A stretch of DNA of 64,000 bases from Streptomyces formicae (GTDB lineage: Bacteria; Actinomycetota; Actinomycetes; Streptomycetales; Streptomycetaceae): contig NZ_CP022685.1 in assembly GCF_002556545.1 (NCBI RefSeq), positions 8,844,001 through 8,908,000 of the forward strand, written 5' to 3'. The position numbers and the translations under genes are program-made. The notes under the pieces were generated by a model that worked only from the letters and a program-made list of their open reading frames with translations, was not told the DNA's origin and searched no databases. Of the stretch, positions 1 through 8,893 are shown in pieces (the stretch's first letter is position 1; every line of letters begins with the position of its first letter).

Positions 1-152
1 GGGCGCTGTTGGAAGAAGTCGTCCGACATGGACGGCACCACCCCCTGGACACCTTGATCGTCTGGCCCTCGGAACGGAGCGCGTCCCTCTATCGGCGCGT
101 GGGCTTCGCGGTGCCTGAGGAAACGTTGGAGCTGCCGATCCGGCCCCTGTGA
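1..152 (+). CDS. GNAT-family N-acetyltransferase, C-terminal end only
   Basis: The window opens inside this gene; the frame starting at base 3 runs 49 codons to a TGA at 150-152. The peptide contains DTLIVWPSERSASLYRRVGF, the usual C-terminal GNAT pattern in which an Arg-Val-Gly-Phe turn follows the acetyl-CoA-binding helix (family knowledge). The substrate cannot be inferred because the N-terminal half lies outside the window. Confidence 0.7.
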   Translation, partial: ALLEEVVRHGRHHPLDTLIVWPSERSASLYRRVGFAVPEETLELPIRPL

Positions 153-217
153 CCCTCACTCACTAGCCCCTAGCGGAAGAGCTGTTCGCGAACCGCCGGG
201 CGAGCAGCGGCAGTTCG

Positions 218-721
218 CTACGCCGGTCCGGTCGGGAAGTCGTCCTCGAAGTAGCTGTCATGCCGTACGCGGAACTCCTTGAGTTCCTCGCTGCCTCGCT
301 GGGACATTTCCGCGACCCTTTCGAAGAACTCCTCGCGCGGGGCGCCGGGGGCGAAGAGCATGAGCATCGACATGGGCTCGTCGGTCACGTTCTTGAAGGC
401 GTGCAGGCCACCGGGCGGTACGTACAGGAAGTCGCCGGTCCGGCCGGTCACCCACTTGTCGCCGTTGAACAGCTCCAGTTCGCCGGACAGGACGTAGAAC
501 GCCTCCGACATCGCCTTGTGGAAGTGGGTCTTGGCGCCGGCGGCCCGTGCCGCGAGGTCCACCTGGTAGAGGCCGTACTCGCCGCCGGTGGACTCCTGCG
601 TGGCGAGGTAGCGGTAGGTGTCGCCGCGCGGCGAGGTGAGGTCCGGCGGGGTGTCGGCGGTGCGGAAGGAGGCGTTCACTTCGCCCTTGTCGCCGTGGTA
701 ACGGGGAGCGGGGTAGGACAT
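218..721 (-). CDS. Cupin-domain protein, divergent from a MarR regulator
   Basis: A 167-residue single-domain cupin. The metal-binding cupin motif 1 is visible as THFHKAMSEAFYVLSGELEL (two His and a Glu), and motif 2 as GDFLYVPPGGLHAFKN with its His. A longer frame starts at 754, but the ATG at 721 has a GGAG ribosome binding site about 8 bases upstream and the one at 754 has none, so I chose 721. The gene is divergent from the MarR gene at 849 and is probably its target, as in many marR/effector pairs. Small cupins of this type may be dioxygenases or binding proteins; the substrate is unknown. Confidence 0.85.
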   Translation of the reverse strand: MSYPAPRYHGDKGEVNASFRTADTPPDLTSPRGDTYRYLATQESTGGEYGLYQVDLAARAAGAKTHFHKAMSEAFYVLSGELELFNGDKWVTGRTGDFLYVPPGGLHAFKNVTDEPMSMLMLFAPGAPREEFFERVAEMSQRGSEELKEFRVRHDSYFEDDFPTGPA

Positions 722-848
722 GGCGGTGCTCCAGACTCCGGGAACATGTTTCAACGTGGGATCTTTTGACGCCGAAATGGAACCATGCCGTATCGTTCGA
801 TGGCAAGTCTCTTAAGGTTGAGATACATGGTGCGGAAGGAGACCCCAA
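722..848. promoter_or_regulatory. Divergent promoter region between cupin and marR genes
   Basis: 127 bp separate the two divergent start codons. The stretch around 818-835 has a TCTC-N8-GAGA dyad inside an unusually A/T-rich patch (tctcttaaggttgaga), a plausible MarR half-site pair that would cover the marR leader. The dyad is imperfect, so the operator call is tentative. Confidence 0.35.
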
Positions 849-1355
849 ATGGCCGACGCGATGGACCTGGTCGCCGAGCAGTGGCGCAAGGAGCGTCCCG
901 AACTGGCCGACGCCCTGGGGGCGATGGAGATCTTCGGGCGCGTCCAGCGGATGCAGCGGGTCTACGACCGCCACTTCAAGAAGCTGTCCGACGAGTTCGG
1001 CCTCAACCTCGGCGAACTCGACATGATCTTCACGCTGCGCCGCTCGGGACCGCCGTACACACTCACCGCCGGGGCCTTCGCCAAGGCCGCCCTGGTGAGC
1101 CCCGGCGCCGTCACCAACCGCATCGACCGCCTGGAGGACAAGGGCCTGGTCGAACGCGTCCGCGAGACCAGTGACCGCCGCTCGGTGCAGATCCGTCTCA
1201 CCGGACGCGGCGAAACCCTCGCCGTCGAGGCGCTCGCCGCCCACCTGCGCGACTACGAGGAGATCCTCTCGCCCCTCGATCCGCAGGAGCGCGAACAGGT
1301 CTCCTCCGGCCTGCGCAAGATCCTGACCGCGCAGGGCGACACCGCGCTCGACTGA
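849..1355 (+). CDS. MarR-family transcriptional regulator
   Basis: 168 residues with the MarR winged helix in the middle: the recognition-helix region reads AALVSPGAVTNRIDRLEDKG, followed by the wing VRETSDRRSVQIRLTGRG with the conserved Asp-Arg-Arg. The N- and C-terminal helices form the dimerisation part in this family. A GGAG ribosome binding site precedes the ATG. It probably represses itself and the divergent cupin gene; the ligand is unknown. Confidence 0.93.
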   Translation: MADAMDLVAEQWRKERPELADALGAMEIFGRVQRMQRVYDRHFKKLSDEFGLNLGELDMIFTLRRSGPPYTLTAGAFAKAALVSPGAVTNRIDRLEDKGLVERVRETSDRRSVQIRLTGRGETLAVEALAAHLRDYEEILSPLDPQEREQVSSGLRKILTAQGDTALD

Positions 1356-1598
1356 CGGTTCGCACCTCGGCGCGACCGTGCGCGAACCGCACCGGGAGCG
1401 TCGTGCGCCACCTCGACCCACGCACCCTGCGCGGTCGCCACCCCTCGTCCCCCACAAGGGTGGAGTACGCCCAAAACCCCTCATCTGGGCGGTAGTCGAC
1501 GGTGAAATTGACGTGGCCCCTCGTTCTCGGCGCACACCCGGGCGCGCGGTGGCCGCCGACCGTGCGTCTGCGGATATCCGACCAAGGAGGACCGCCCC

Positions 1599-2849
1599 AT
1601 GACCGCCGACCTCTCCCCGCAGCCCTTGGACGCGTTTCTGAGGTCCGTCGCCTCGACCACGTACGAGGAAGCCCGTCGACTGCCCGGCGCCGCCGTCGCG
1701 AGCGCGCGGGACTTCGACGAGATCCAGGCGTACGTCATGGACCTGTACGAAGGCGTCAACGCCGTCGAGAGCTACGTCGAAGCCGACGGTCAGGTCGTCG
1801 ACCTCGTCCCCGAGGACGCGCATCCCGCGGCGCGCCGCTGGGGCGGCCTCGCCGTAGCTCCCGATCAGGACCCTCCTCAACTGGCTGACGCTGAAGCGTC
1901 GATGGCGAAGGACCCGAGGTCGAGGGAGGTGGTGAGTCCACCGGTGCGGAACGCGTCGGCCGCACGGAACGCGCCCGCGGGTACCGCATCGCTGTACCGC
2001 ACCACTCTCTCGGGTCTGTGCCGGTTCCCGAACCTCGCTGCCTCCTCCGTGAAGGAACGCCCGCTCGACCTCGCGGCACCCGCCGGGGCCGTCGCGCCGG
2101 AAGCCGCGCTCGGCAAGCGATACGCCACCGGCGAGCAGAACATGTCCTGCCTGGGCGGAGCGAGCCGGGTCAACGTGTGGAACCCGTTCGCCGCGGCGTC
2201 GAACCAGTCGACCTTCAGCCAGCAGTGGTACTACGCGGGACTGGACGGCCCCGTGCTGCAGACCGTGGAGTGCGGCTGGCACGTCGACATCACGCGGTAC
2301 GGCAACGCCACGCCCCACTTCTTCGTCTTCTCCACCCGGCGGGGGTACGCGGCCGGCGACTCCTTCTACAACGAGGACGGCCGGGTGTTCCAGCCGGTCG
2401 CCAACCCGTACGTGCGTCCGGGCGCCCCGCTGGCGGTGTCCCAGAGCGGCGGCACGCAGGTCGAGTACAAGATGGGCTTCTACTTCACCAACAACGCCTG
2501 GTGGCTCTACTTCGACGACCACCCGATCGGCTGCTACCCGGCGGCGTGGTTCAACAACGGACCGATGGCCACCGGCGCCACCCGCGCCAAGTTCGGCGGC
2601 GAGGTCGGAACCCTGATCGCTCAGTGGCCCCCGATGGGCTCCGGACGACACGCGTCGGCGGGCTTCGGACAGGCGGCCTACCAGCGCCTCGCGACCGTGA
2701 ACCCGGTCAGCGGCGGAGCGGTGCACGCGACCCTGTCGGACGCGGGATCGGTGAGCGGCCCCTGCTATTCACTCCAGATCACCAACAACTCGGGTTCTGA
2801 CTGGGGGAGTTACCTGTTCTTCGGGGGGCCGGGCGGGGATCCCTGCTGA
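1599..2849 (+). CDS. Neprosin-domain (DUF239) putative glutamic peptidase
   Basis: 416 residues with a strong RBS (AAGGAGG) before the ATG. The C-terminal ~230 residues match the neprosin fold: a central LQTVECGWHVD element, then PHFFVFSTRRGY, and later ATRAKFGGEVG. Neprosins are glutamic prolyl endopeptidases whose two catalytic glutamates sit in such segments (family knowledge); the Glu in TVECGW and that in GGEVG are the candidates here. Residues 1-150 are a divergent, charged region. I see no signal peptide, which is odd for a family whose plant members are secreted, so export or substrate is unclear. The gene stands alone; a 243 bp gap separates it from marR. Confidence 0.8.
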   Translation: MTADLSPQPLDAFLRSVASTTYEEARRLPGAAVASARDFDEIQAYVMDLYEGVNAVESYVEADGQVVDLVPEDAHPAARRWGGLAVAPDQDPPQLADAEASMAKDPRSREVVSPPVRNASAARNAPAGTASLYRTTLSGLCRFPNLAASSVKERPLDLAAPAGAVAPEAALGKRYATGEQNMSCLGGASRVNVWNPFAAASNQSTFSQQWYYAGLDGPVLQTVECGWHVDITRYGNATPHFFVFSTRRGYAAGDSFYNEDGRVFQPVANPYVRPGAPLAVSQSGGTQVEYKMGFYFTNNAWWLYFDDHPIGCYPAAWFNNGPMATGATRAKFGGEVGTLIAQWPPMGSGRHASAGFGQAAYQRLATVNPVSGGAVHATLSDAGSVSGPCYSLQITNNSGSDWGSYLFFGGPGGDPC

Positions 2850-2935
2850 AGGAGGCCGACAGGCGGGAATGAATCCGCGCGGTGCTCGTGCTGAACTGGG
2901 CGACACCATCCGTGAGCGACGACGGGGTGACCACG

Positions 2936-3394
2936 ATGCCTCTTGAGGGCGAGTACGGGCCGAGTCCGGCGCAGTGGATCCGCGAGCAGGTCGAGTTGTA
3001 CGAGAGTTCGGGCGGCACGCAGGGGACGACGCTCTGGGACACTGGCCTGCCCGTCGTCATCCTCACGACGCGGGGCGTGAAGAGCGGCAAGATCCGCAAG
3101 GTTCCGCTGATGCGCGTGGAGCACGAAGGGCGGTACGCGGCCGTGGCCTCGAAGGGAGGTTTCCCGCGCCATCCGGTCTGGTACTTCAACCTCAAGTCCG
3201 ACCCGCACGTGGTGCTCCAGGACGGAGCCACGCTCCAGGACATGACGGCCCGCGAGGTCACCGGGGACGAGAAGGCCGAGTGGTGGGAGCGCGCGGTCGC
3301 CGCGTTCCCGACATACGCCGAGTACCAGGAGAAGACCGACCGCGTGATCCCCGTCTTCGTACTGGAACCGGCGGCTTCGCCCGCTGGGGGCTGA
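2936..3394 (+). CDS. Deazaflavin (F420)-dependent nitroreductase-family protein
   Basis: 152 residues with the DDN-like split-barrel signature: [20 protein letters not shown] followed by [20 protein letters not shown], the pattern of actinobacterial F420H2-dependent reductases related to mycobacterial Ddn. These enzymes reduce quinones or nitro compounds with F420H2. I place the start at the ATG at 2936, where homology-like sequence begins; an upstream GTG at 2882 would add 18 non-conserved residues. Two further F420-type enzymes lie in the window (5101 and 60186), so the host very likely makes F420. Confidence 0.88.
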   Translation: MPLEGEYGPSPAQWIREQVELYESSGGTQGTTLWDTGLPVVILTTRGVKSGKIRKVPLMRVEHEGRYAAVASKGGFPRHPVWYFNLKSDPHVVLQDGATLQDMTAREVTGDEKAEWWERAVAAFPTYAEYQEKTDRVIPVFVLEPAASPAGG

Positions 3395-3415
3395 GCCGCA
3401 CGCCGCCCGCCCGGC

Positions 3416-3904
3416 TCAGTCCACCGGGTGGCCCGCCTCGATGTCGTCGGCGTCGGCCAGGCGGAAGGGCGGGCGCGTCGCGTCGGGGCCCGTGCCGCTC
3501 GCTTCCGGCGCGAGGAGGAATCCGATGTGGTCGCCGCCGTCGACGCGCTCCGTCACGCGGCCCACCAGCCAGGCCCGCGCCTCATCGAGCAGCACGGTCC
3601 CGGCGGGCCCACGGGTCCACCGCACGCGCGCGAACTTGTCCACGTGGTCCCCGCACTCGCCGCCGAAGAGTCGCGCCGTGGCGTACTGCTCGTGCCCGAG
3701 GAGGTGTACGGCGAGGTGGTCGGCCCGCGCCGCGACGCGGCAGGTCCGGTTGAGGTTCGAGAGCCACACGACGTAGCGGACGGGACGGATCGAGCACTGC
3801 GAGGCGAAGCCGACGAGGCAGCCCGCCCGCTCTCCGTCCGCCTCGGCCGTGACGACGCACAGTTCGGGGTCGAGGCGGTCCACGAAGGCGTCCGCGACGG
3901 ACAT
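3416..3904 (-). CDS. Flavin reductase-like domain protein
   Basis: 162 residues. The order of blocks (AGCLVGFASQCSIRPVRYVV, NRTCRVAARADHLAVHLLG, and a DHVDKFARVRW segment) is that of the flavin reductase-like FMN-binding split barrel. Such proteins either supply reduced flavin to a monooxygenase or act as flavoprotein reductases themselves. A GAGAGG ribosome binding site precedes the ATG at 3904. It converges with the F420-dependent gene upstream in the map, ending 21 bp away from it. Confidence 0.82.
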   Translation of the reverse strand: MSVADAFVDRLDPELCVVTAEADGERAGCLVGFASQCSIRPVRYVVWLSNLNRTCRVAARADHLAVHLLGHEQYATARLFGGECGDHVDKFARVRWTRGPAGTVLLDEARAWLVGRVTERVDGGDHIGFLLAPEASGTGPDATRPPFRLADADDIEAGHPVD

Positions 3905-4023
3905 GATGACCTCTCCCTCACTCCGGTGACCCCACCGGTGAATCGACGGCGAACGGCACGGGCCCGGCCTCCAGCTCAGCACGGGGGAGGCCCGGCCGCG
4001 CGCCGGTCCTCGCGAGAGGCGCG

Positions 4024-4818
4024 TCAGCCCTTCTCGAGGATCGTCTTCAGCTCCGACATCATCGCGGTCCAGCCCTCCCTGACGCCCTCGAGCATCTTGG
4101 AATCGGCCGAGGCGAAGCCGTCGTGGGTGATGGTCAGTCTGACGCCCATCTCCGGTTCCCCGGCCGGTTCGATCTCGAACGTGACCTTCGAGCGCTCCTT
4201 GACGGCCTCCGCGAACTCCGCGTCGCTCATGCCGAACATCTCCTGGTGCATCGGCTGGAGCGTGTGCCAGGTGTAGGCGAGCCGCTTGCCGGGCTCCGCC
4301 TCCGTGACGACCTGGCCGAGGTCCTGCGGCTCGCCGCCGTCCTCCACGGGCCACAGCACCTTCGAGCCGACCTTCCAGTCCGACGAGGGTGCCCAGCCGC
4401 CGTGGTACTGCTTCAGGAACTCCGGGCTGGTCAGCCCCTCCCAGAGCTTCTCGGGCGTGGTGTGGATGTAGATCGTGTAGACGTACTCGGGCTTGCTCAT
4501 CGCCGTTCCCTCCAGGGCGTGCTTCAGGTTGCTGAGCGCGGTCATCCGGCCCCGCTCGTACTGGCCGATCCAGCGGTCGGCGAGGTCGTGGATGGGCACG
4601 GGATTGAGGTAGTGCAGCGTCTCCCGGCCGCGCCGGACCACCGTGACCAGTCCCGCGCCCTCCAGCACCGCCAAGTGCTTGGACACTGCCTGTCTGGTCA
4701 TCTCCAGCCCCGCGCACAGCTCCCGCAGGCTCTGCCCGCTCCGCTCGTTCAGCCGGTCGAGCAGCCGCCTGCGGCTCGCGTCCGCGAGGGCCTTGAACAC
4801 CTCATCCATGTCATCCAC
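4024..4818 (-). CDS. ArsR-type HTH fused to an SRPBCC (AHSA1-like) domain
   Basis: 264 residues in two parts. Residues ~1-100 are an ArsR winged helix (LRELCAGLEMTRQAVSKHLA is the helix-turn-helix; HYLNPVPIHDLADRWI is the typical extension). Residues ~108-264 are an SRPBCC/AHSA1 fold (IYIHTTPEKLWEGLTSPEFL through to the final amphipathic helix EGWTAMMSELKTIL), a hydrophobic-ligand cavity fold. Fusion of the two makes a one-component ligand sensor. A perfect dyad at 4836-4851, just upstream of the start, is the likely autoregulatory site. An alternative ATG lies three codons in, at 4809. Confidence 0.92.
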   Translation of the reverse strand: MDDMDEVFKALADASRRRLLDRLNERSGQSLRELCAGLEMTRQAVSKHLAVLEGAGLVTVVRRGRETLHYLNPVPIHDLADRWIGQYERGRMTALSNLKHALEGTAMSKPEYVYTIYIHTTPEKLWEGLTSPEFLKQYHGGWAPSSDWKVGSKVLWPVEDGGEPQDLGQVVTEAEPGKRLAYTWHTLQPMHQEMFGMSDAEFAEAVKERSKVTFEIEPAGEPEMGVRLTITHDGFASADSKMLEGVREGWTAMMSELKTILEKG

Positions 4819-4835
4819 CCCTCGCTACCAGATTG

Positions 4836-4851
4836 GCAACCACCAGGTTGC
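4836..4851. promoter_or_regulatory. Likely ArsR-SRPBCC operator (GCAACC-N4-GGTTGC)
   Basis: A perfect 6-bp inverted repeat with a 4-bp spacer lies 17 bp upstream of the start codon of the ArsR-SRPBCC gene. GGTTGC-type dyads are the usual sites of this ArsR subgroup, so autorepression is inferred. Confidence 0.65.
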
Positions 4852-5100
4852 ATGTCAAGCGGGCGGCTCGCTCGCGCAGGTGGCCGGACTTGGTGACTTG
4901 GATCGTGGCCTCGGGGTACACGGGTCACTCGAACCCGCTCGTGTGGTGCCCCTCGCCAGGAGCGCGCAGGCTGATCAGGGCGGCACCGAAGGAGCCACGG
5001 GCCCCGCGCAGGCCGGTCCTGGCCCGCGCGAAGCCGCGCGGAGGTCTCACGAGGCGGGCCGTCGGCGTCGCACGACGACGCAGTGAGGAGCAGACAGGCC

Positions 5101-6060
5101 ATGACGCGATTCGGGTACTTCCTGGCGAGCGAGGAGTTCACGCCCGCCGAGCTGTTGGAGCAGGCACGCGCGGCGGAACAGGCCGGATTCACCTGTCTGG
5201 CCATTTCCGACCACTACCACCCGTGGACGGGCGAGCAGGGACACAGCCCCTTCGTATGGTCGATGATCGGCGCGCTCGCCCAAGCGACGTCACTGCCCGT
5301 GACGACGTTCGTCACCTGCCCCACCGTTCGCATGCACCCGGCGGTCAACGCCCAGGCCGTCGCCACCTCGGGCGTGCTCACCGGCAACCGCTTCCGGTTC
5401 GGCGTGGGCTCCGGCGAGGCGCTCAACGAGCACGTCATCGGCGGCGCCTGGCCGGCCGTCGACGTACGCCTGGAGATGCTGGAGGAAGCGGTCCAGGTCA
5501 TCCGGAGCCTGCAGAGCGGCGACGAGGTCACCCACCGCGGAAAGCACTACACCGTCGAGAACGCCCGCCTGTACACGGTGCCCGACGAACCCGTCCCCAT
5601 CTACGTCTCCGGGTTCGGGCCCAAGGCCGCCGCGCTGGCGGGCCGGATCGGGGACGGGTTCGTCACGATGACGCCGGACGCCGATCTCGTGGGGCAGTTC
5701 CGGCGCGCGGGAGGCGGCCAGAAGCCCGTACTGGGCGGCATGAAGGTGTGCTGGGGCACCGACCGCGGCCAGGCGGTCAAGACGGCCCACCGGCTGTGGC
5801 CGACCCAGTTCCTGCCGGGCGAACTGGCCCAGGTGCTGCCCGACCCCGCCCACTTCGAGCAGGCGTCGACGCTCGTGACAGAGGAGGCCGTCGCCGACGG
5901 CATGGTCTGCGGCGACGACGTGGACGAGCACGTCCGCGCCGTGGCGGCGTACGTCGACGCGGGGTTCGACGAGGTGTACGTCGGCCAGATCGGGCCCGAC
6001 CAGCAGGGCTTCTTCGACTTCTACCGCAGCGACGTCCTGCCGAGGTTCGCCGACCGGTGA
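5101..6060 (+). CDS. F420-dependent LLM-class oxidoreductase (TIGR03557-like)
   Basis: 319 residues of the luciferase-like monooxygenase TIM barrel, in the subgroup related to F420-dependent glucose-6-phosphate dehydrogenase: SDHYHPWTGEQGHSPFVWSM near residue 40, TCPTVRMHPAVNAQA near 75 and FRFGVGSGEALNEHV near 105. The enzyme should transfer hydride to or from F420; the substrate is unknown. The ATG at 5101 is preceded by GAGGAG. A paralogue with the same motifs is at 60186. It probably starts a run of redox genes that continues to 7355. Confidence 0.9.
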   Translation: MTRFGYFLASEEFTPAELLEQARAAEQAGFTCLAISDHYHPWTGEQGHSPFVWSMIGALAQATSLPVTTFVTCPTVRMHPAVNAQAVATSGVLTGNRFRFGVGSGEALNEHVIGGAWPAVDVRLEMLEEAVQVIRSLQSGDEVTHRGKHYTVENARLYTVPDEPVPIYVSGFGPKAAALAGRIGDGFVTMTPDADLVGQFRRAGGGQKPVLGGMKVCWGTDRGQAVKTAHRLWPTQFLPGELAQVLPDPAHFEQASTLVTEEAVADGMVCGDDVDEHVRAVAAYVDAGFDEVYVGQIGPDQQGFFDFYRSDVLPRFADR

Positions 6061-6115
6061 CCCCGCGTGCGCGCCGCGCACCCCGCCCCTGTCCTCGTAC
6101 AAGGAGAAACCCACC

Positions 6116-6715
6116 ATGCACGCCCTTTCCCTGGTCTGCACGCTCAACGCTTCCCCCGCCCCGTCCAGCAGCCTGCTGCTCTCGGACCAGGTCTCGGCCG
6201 AACTCGACAAGCTCGGCGTGACGACCGAGACGGTCCGCGTCGCCGACCACGACGTACGCCCCGGCATCGAGACGGACATGGGGGAGGGCGACGCCTGGCC
6301 GCTCCTGCGCGACAAGGTGCTCCAGGCCGACATCCTCGTGATCGCCACCCCGATCTGGCTCGGCCACCCCTCCAGCATCTGCCAGCGGGTCCTGGAGCGG
6401 CTGAACGCCGACTCGTCGCAGACCGACGCCCAGGGGCGCCCCCTCCTCTACGGCAAGGTCGGCGCCGTCGCCGTGGTCGGCAACGAGGACGGTGCGCACA
6501 AGGTCAGCGCGGACGTCTTCCAGGGGCTGAACGACGTCGGCTTCTCCCTCGCCCCCGGCGCCGTCACCTACTGGGTCGGGGAGGCCCAGCAGGGCACCGA
6601 CTACCAGGACCTCGACGAGACGCCCGAGGCCGTGGCGGACACCACCCACACGCTCGCCGTCAACACCGTCCACCTCGCGAAGCTCCTGAAGGAACACCCT
6701 TACCCGACCGGATGA
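6116..6715 (+). CDS. NAD(P)H-dependent FMN reductase / flavodoxin-fold oxidoreductase
   Basis: 199 residues with the NADPH-dependent FMN reductase fold: an N-terminal strand and phosphate loop (CTLNASPAPSSSLLLSD), then DILVIATPIWLGHPSSICQR, the conserved TPIWxG-type segment that stacks on FMN, and AVAVVGNEDGAHK. The RBS AAGGAG is 10 bases before the ATG. It follows the LLM enzyme by 55 bp and may be co-transcribed with it and with the DJ-1 gene. Confidence 0.88.
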   Translation: MHALSLVCTLNASPAPSSSLLLSDQVSAELDKLGVTTETVRVADHDVRPGIETDMGEGDAWPLLRDKVLQADILVIATPIWLGHPSSICQRVLERLNADSSQTDAQGRPLLYGKVGAVAVVGNEDGAHKVSADVFQGLNDVGFSLAPGAVTYWVGEAQQGTDYQDLDETPEAVADTTHTLAVNTVHLAKLLKEHPYPTG

Positions 6716-6788
6716 CGGGCGCGCAGGACGTTCGGACCGGAGCAGCACCCCCACGGCTCACCTCCCCGCACAGAAGGGTTCCCCCCCC

Positions 6789-7355
6789 ATGACGAACCGA
6801 CGAATCGACGGCCGCAGCGTCCTGGCCCTCGTCACCAACTACGGCGTCGAACAGGACGAACTGCTCGTACCGCTGCGGAAGTTGCGCGAGGACGGCGTCG
6901 ACGTCACCGTCGCCGCCGTCAGCACGGACCCCGTCCAGACGCTGCAAGGGGACAAGGACCCCGGCGAGAGCGTGGACCCCGACGTGTCCCACGAGGCGCT
7001 GGGCGCCGCCCCGCACGACCTCCTGCTCATCCCCGGCGGCACGCTCAACGCCGATCACCTGCGCCTGGAGGCGGCCGCCGTCGACACGGTGCGGGCGTTC
7101 GCCGCGAGCGGCCGTCCCATCGCCGCCATCTGCCACGGCCCGTGGGCCCTGGTCGAGGCCGACGTGCTGCGGGACAGGACCCTCACCTCGTACCCGTCCC
7201 TGCGCACCGACATCACCAACGCCGGTGCCAAGGCGTGGGTGGACGAACCGGTCGTGGTGGACGCGGACGGCGACTACCCGCTGATCACCTCCCGCACCCC
7301 GAAGGACCTGGACGACTTCGTGACGGCGATCCGCGAGCGGCTGGCCCGGGTCTGA
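6789..7355 (+). CDS. DJ-1/PfpI-family (type 1 glutamine amidotransferase-like) protein
   Basis: 188 residues. The nucleophile elbow AAICHGPWALVEA carries the family Cys followed by His, and LLIPGGTLNADHLR holds the strand-turn typical of PfpI-like proteins. Members act as glyoxalase III, deglycase or chaperone, or have unknown roles. It sits behind two oxidoreductases, which suggests reactive-carbonyl or redox stress management (inference). Confidence 0.88.
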   Translation: MTNRRIDGRSVLALVTNYGVEQDELLVPLRKLREDGVDVTVAAVSTDPVQTLQGDKDPGESVDPDVSHEALGAAPHDLLLIPGGTLNADHLRLEAAAVDTVRAFAASGRPIAAICHGPWALVEADVLRDRTLTSYPSLRTDITNAGAKAWVDEPVVVDADGDYPLITSRTPKDLDDFVTAIRERLARV

Positions 7356-7517
7356 GAGCGATCCTCATCGCCCGTGCGGCGAGCGTTCCGCACCGACTCC
7401 CCGCCACGCATACGCACCTCCCTCCTGGGCACCCGGAGCCCGGCCGGTCCCGAGCGGCCTCACGCCTGACCGCGTCCGGACCGGATCGTGATTGCCGTCG
7501 GCCCTGGAGGAGCACAG

Positions 7518-8828
7518 GTGAGCGAGGACATCTTCGTCATCGGTATGGACGAGGCGAATCTGCCGATGCTGCGCGCGGCGGGCGCCGGGCGCGACTGCCG
7601 GTTCCACGGTCTCTTGACCATCGAGGAACTGCAGGGCGGGGAGGTCTCGGTGCCGGACCTGCTGGCCCGGGCCCGCCGCGTGCTCGACGCCTTCGACGGC
7701 ACGGTCGACGCGATCACGGGCTACTGGGACTTCCCGGTCTCCACCATGGTGCCGATCCTCGCCCGTGAGTACGGCACCCGCGCCACCGATCTGACCTCGA
7801 TCGTCAAGTGCGAGCACAAGTACTGGAGCCGCCTCGAGCAGCGCGCGGCCGCTCCGGAGGCGGTCCCCGCGTTCGGCCGAGTGGATCTCGAAGCGGACGA
7901 GCCGGAGCTTCCCGACGGGGTCTCCTACCCGCTGTGGCTCAAGCCCGCCCTCTCCTACTCCTCCGAGCTGGCCTTCGGCGTGCGGGACCGGGACGGCTTC
8001 CGCGCCGCCGTGCGGGAGATCCGTGAGGGCATCGGCCGCATCGGCCGCCCCTTCGAGTCCGTCATGGAACGGCTGGAACTCTCGCCCGAGATGGCCGACG
8101 TCGGAAGCCTGGTGTGCCTCGCGGAAGAGCGCCTCACCGGGATCCAGGTGGCGGTCGAGGGCTATGTGCACCAGGGAGAGGTGACGGTCTACGGAGTCCT
8201 CGACTCCATCAACTACCCGGACAGTTCCTCGTTCCTGCGCCACCAGTACCCCTCCATGCTCCCGCAGCCGGTGATCCGCCGTCTGTGCGACGTGTCCGAG
8301 CGGGTGATGCGCCGCATCGGCATGGAGGGGGCGACCTTCTCGATCGAGTTCTTCTACGACCCGGGCACGCGGGCCGTCCGCATCCTGGAGATCAACCCGC
8401 GCCACTCCCAGTCGCATGCCGAGCTGTTCCACTTCGTGGACGGCGTGCCCAACCACCACTGCATGCTCGCCCTGGCCCGTGGCGAGGACCCGCGCATGCC
8501 GCACGGCGAAGGCCCCTACGCGATGGCCGCCAAGTGGTACCACCGCTGGTTCGCCGACGGCGTGGTGCGCGACGTGCCAGGACGCGACCGCCTTGACCGG
8601 ATCGAACGCGACATCCCCGGTGTCCGCGTCGACGTGGCGCCCGAGGAACGGCAGCGCCTGTCCGACCTGTCGCAGCAGGACAGCTACAGCTACGAACTGG
8701 CGCACATCTTCACCGCGGGCGACAGCGAGGAGGAACTGCGCGAGAAGTACGACCGCTGCGTGGCCGCCCTCGGCCTCTCCTTCGAGGACACCGAACCGGC
8801 CCACGACCGGGAGCCCGACCCGGCCTGA
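7518..8828 (+). CDS. ATP-grasp carboxylate-amine ligase-like protein
   Basis: 436 residues. ATP-grasp features are LWLKPALSYSSELAFGV (the lysine strand and flexible loop), AVEGYVHQGEVTVYG, and FSIEFFY followed by ILEINPRHSQSH, where Glu and Asn are the usual Mg-ATP ligands. Enzymes of this fold join an acid to an amine or thiol through an acyl phosphate. I took the GTG at 7518 because GGAGGAG sits 6 bases upstream; the GTG at 7488 has no such site. The next gene on the same strand is an alpha/beta hydrolase of the X-Pro peptidase family, so the pair may make and then trim an amide bond (inference). Confidence 0.85.
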   Translation: MSEDIFVIGMDEANLPMLRAAGAGRDCRFHGLLTIEELQGGEVSVPDLLARARRVLDAFDGTVDAITGYWDFPVSTMVPILAREYGTRATDLTSIVKCEHKYWSRLEQRAAAPEAVPAFGRVDLEADEPELPDGVSYPLWLKPALSYSSELAFGVRDRDGFRAAVREIREGIGRIGRPFESVMERLELSPEMADVGSLVCLAEERLTGIQVAVEGYVHQGEVTVYGVLDSINYPDSSSFLRHQYPSMLPQPVIRRLCDVSERVMRRIGMEGATFSIEFFYDPGTRAVRILEINPRHSQSHAELFHFVDGVPNHHCMLALARGEDPRMPHGEGPYAMAAKWYHRWFADGVVRDVPGRDRLDRIERDIPGVRVDVAPEERQRLSDLSQQDSYSYELAHIFTAGDSEEELREKYDRCVAALGLSFEDTEPAHDREPDPA

Positions 8829-8835
8829 ACGCCCT

Positions 8836-8865
8836 GAGCCCACCGGCCCCGAGCCCACCGGCCCC
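8836..8865 (+). repeat. Two perfect tandem copies of a 15-bp unit
   Basis: GAGCCCACCGGCCCC occurs twice in direct tandem just after the ATP-grasp stop codon and before the CocE ribosome binding site. Such short repeats arise by slippage in GC-rich DNA; no function is evident. Confidence 0.8.
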
Positions 8866-8893
8866 GACCTGACGGAAGGACCCCGACCCCTTC

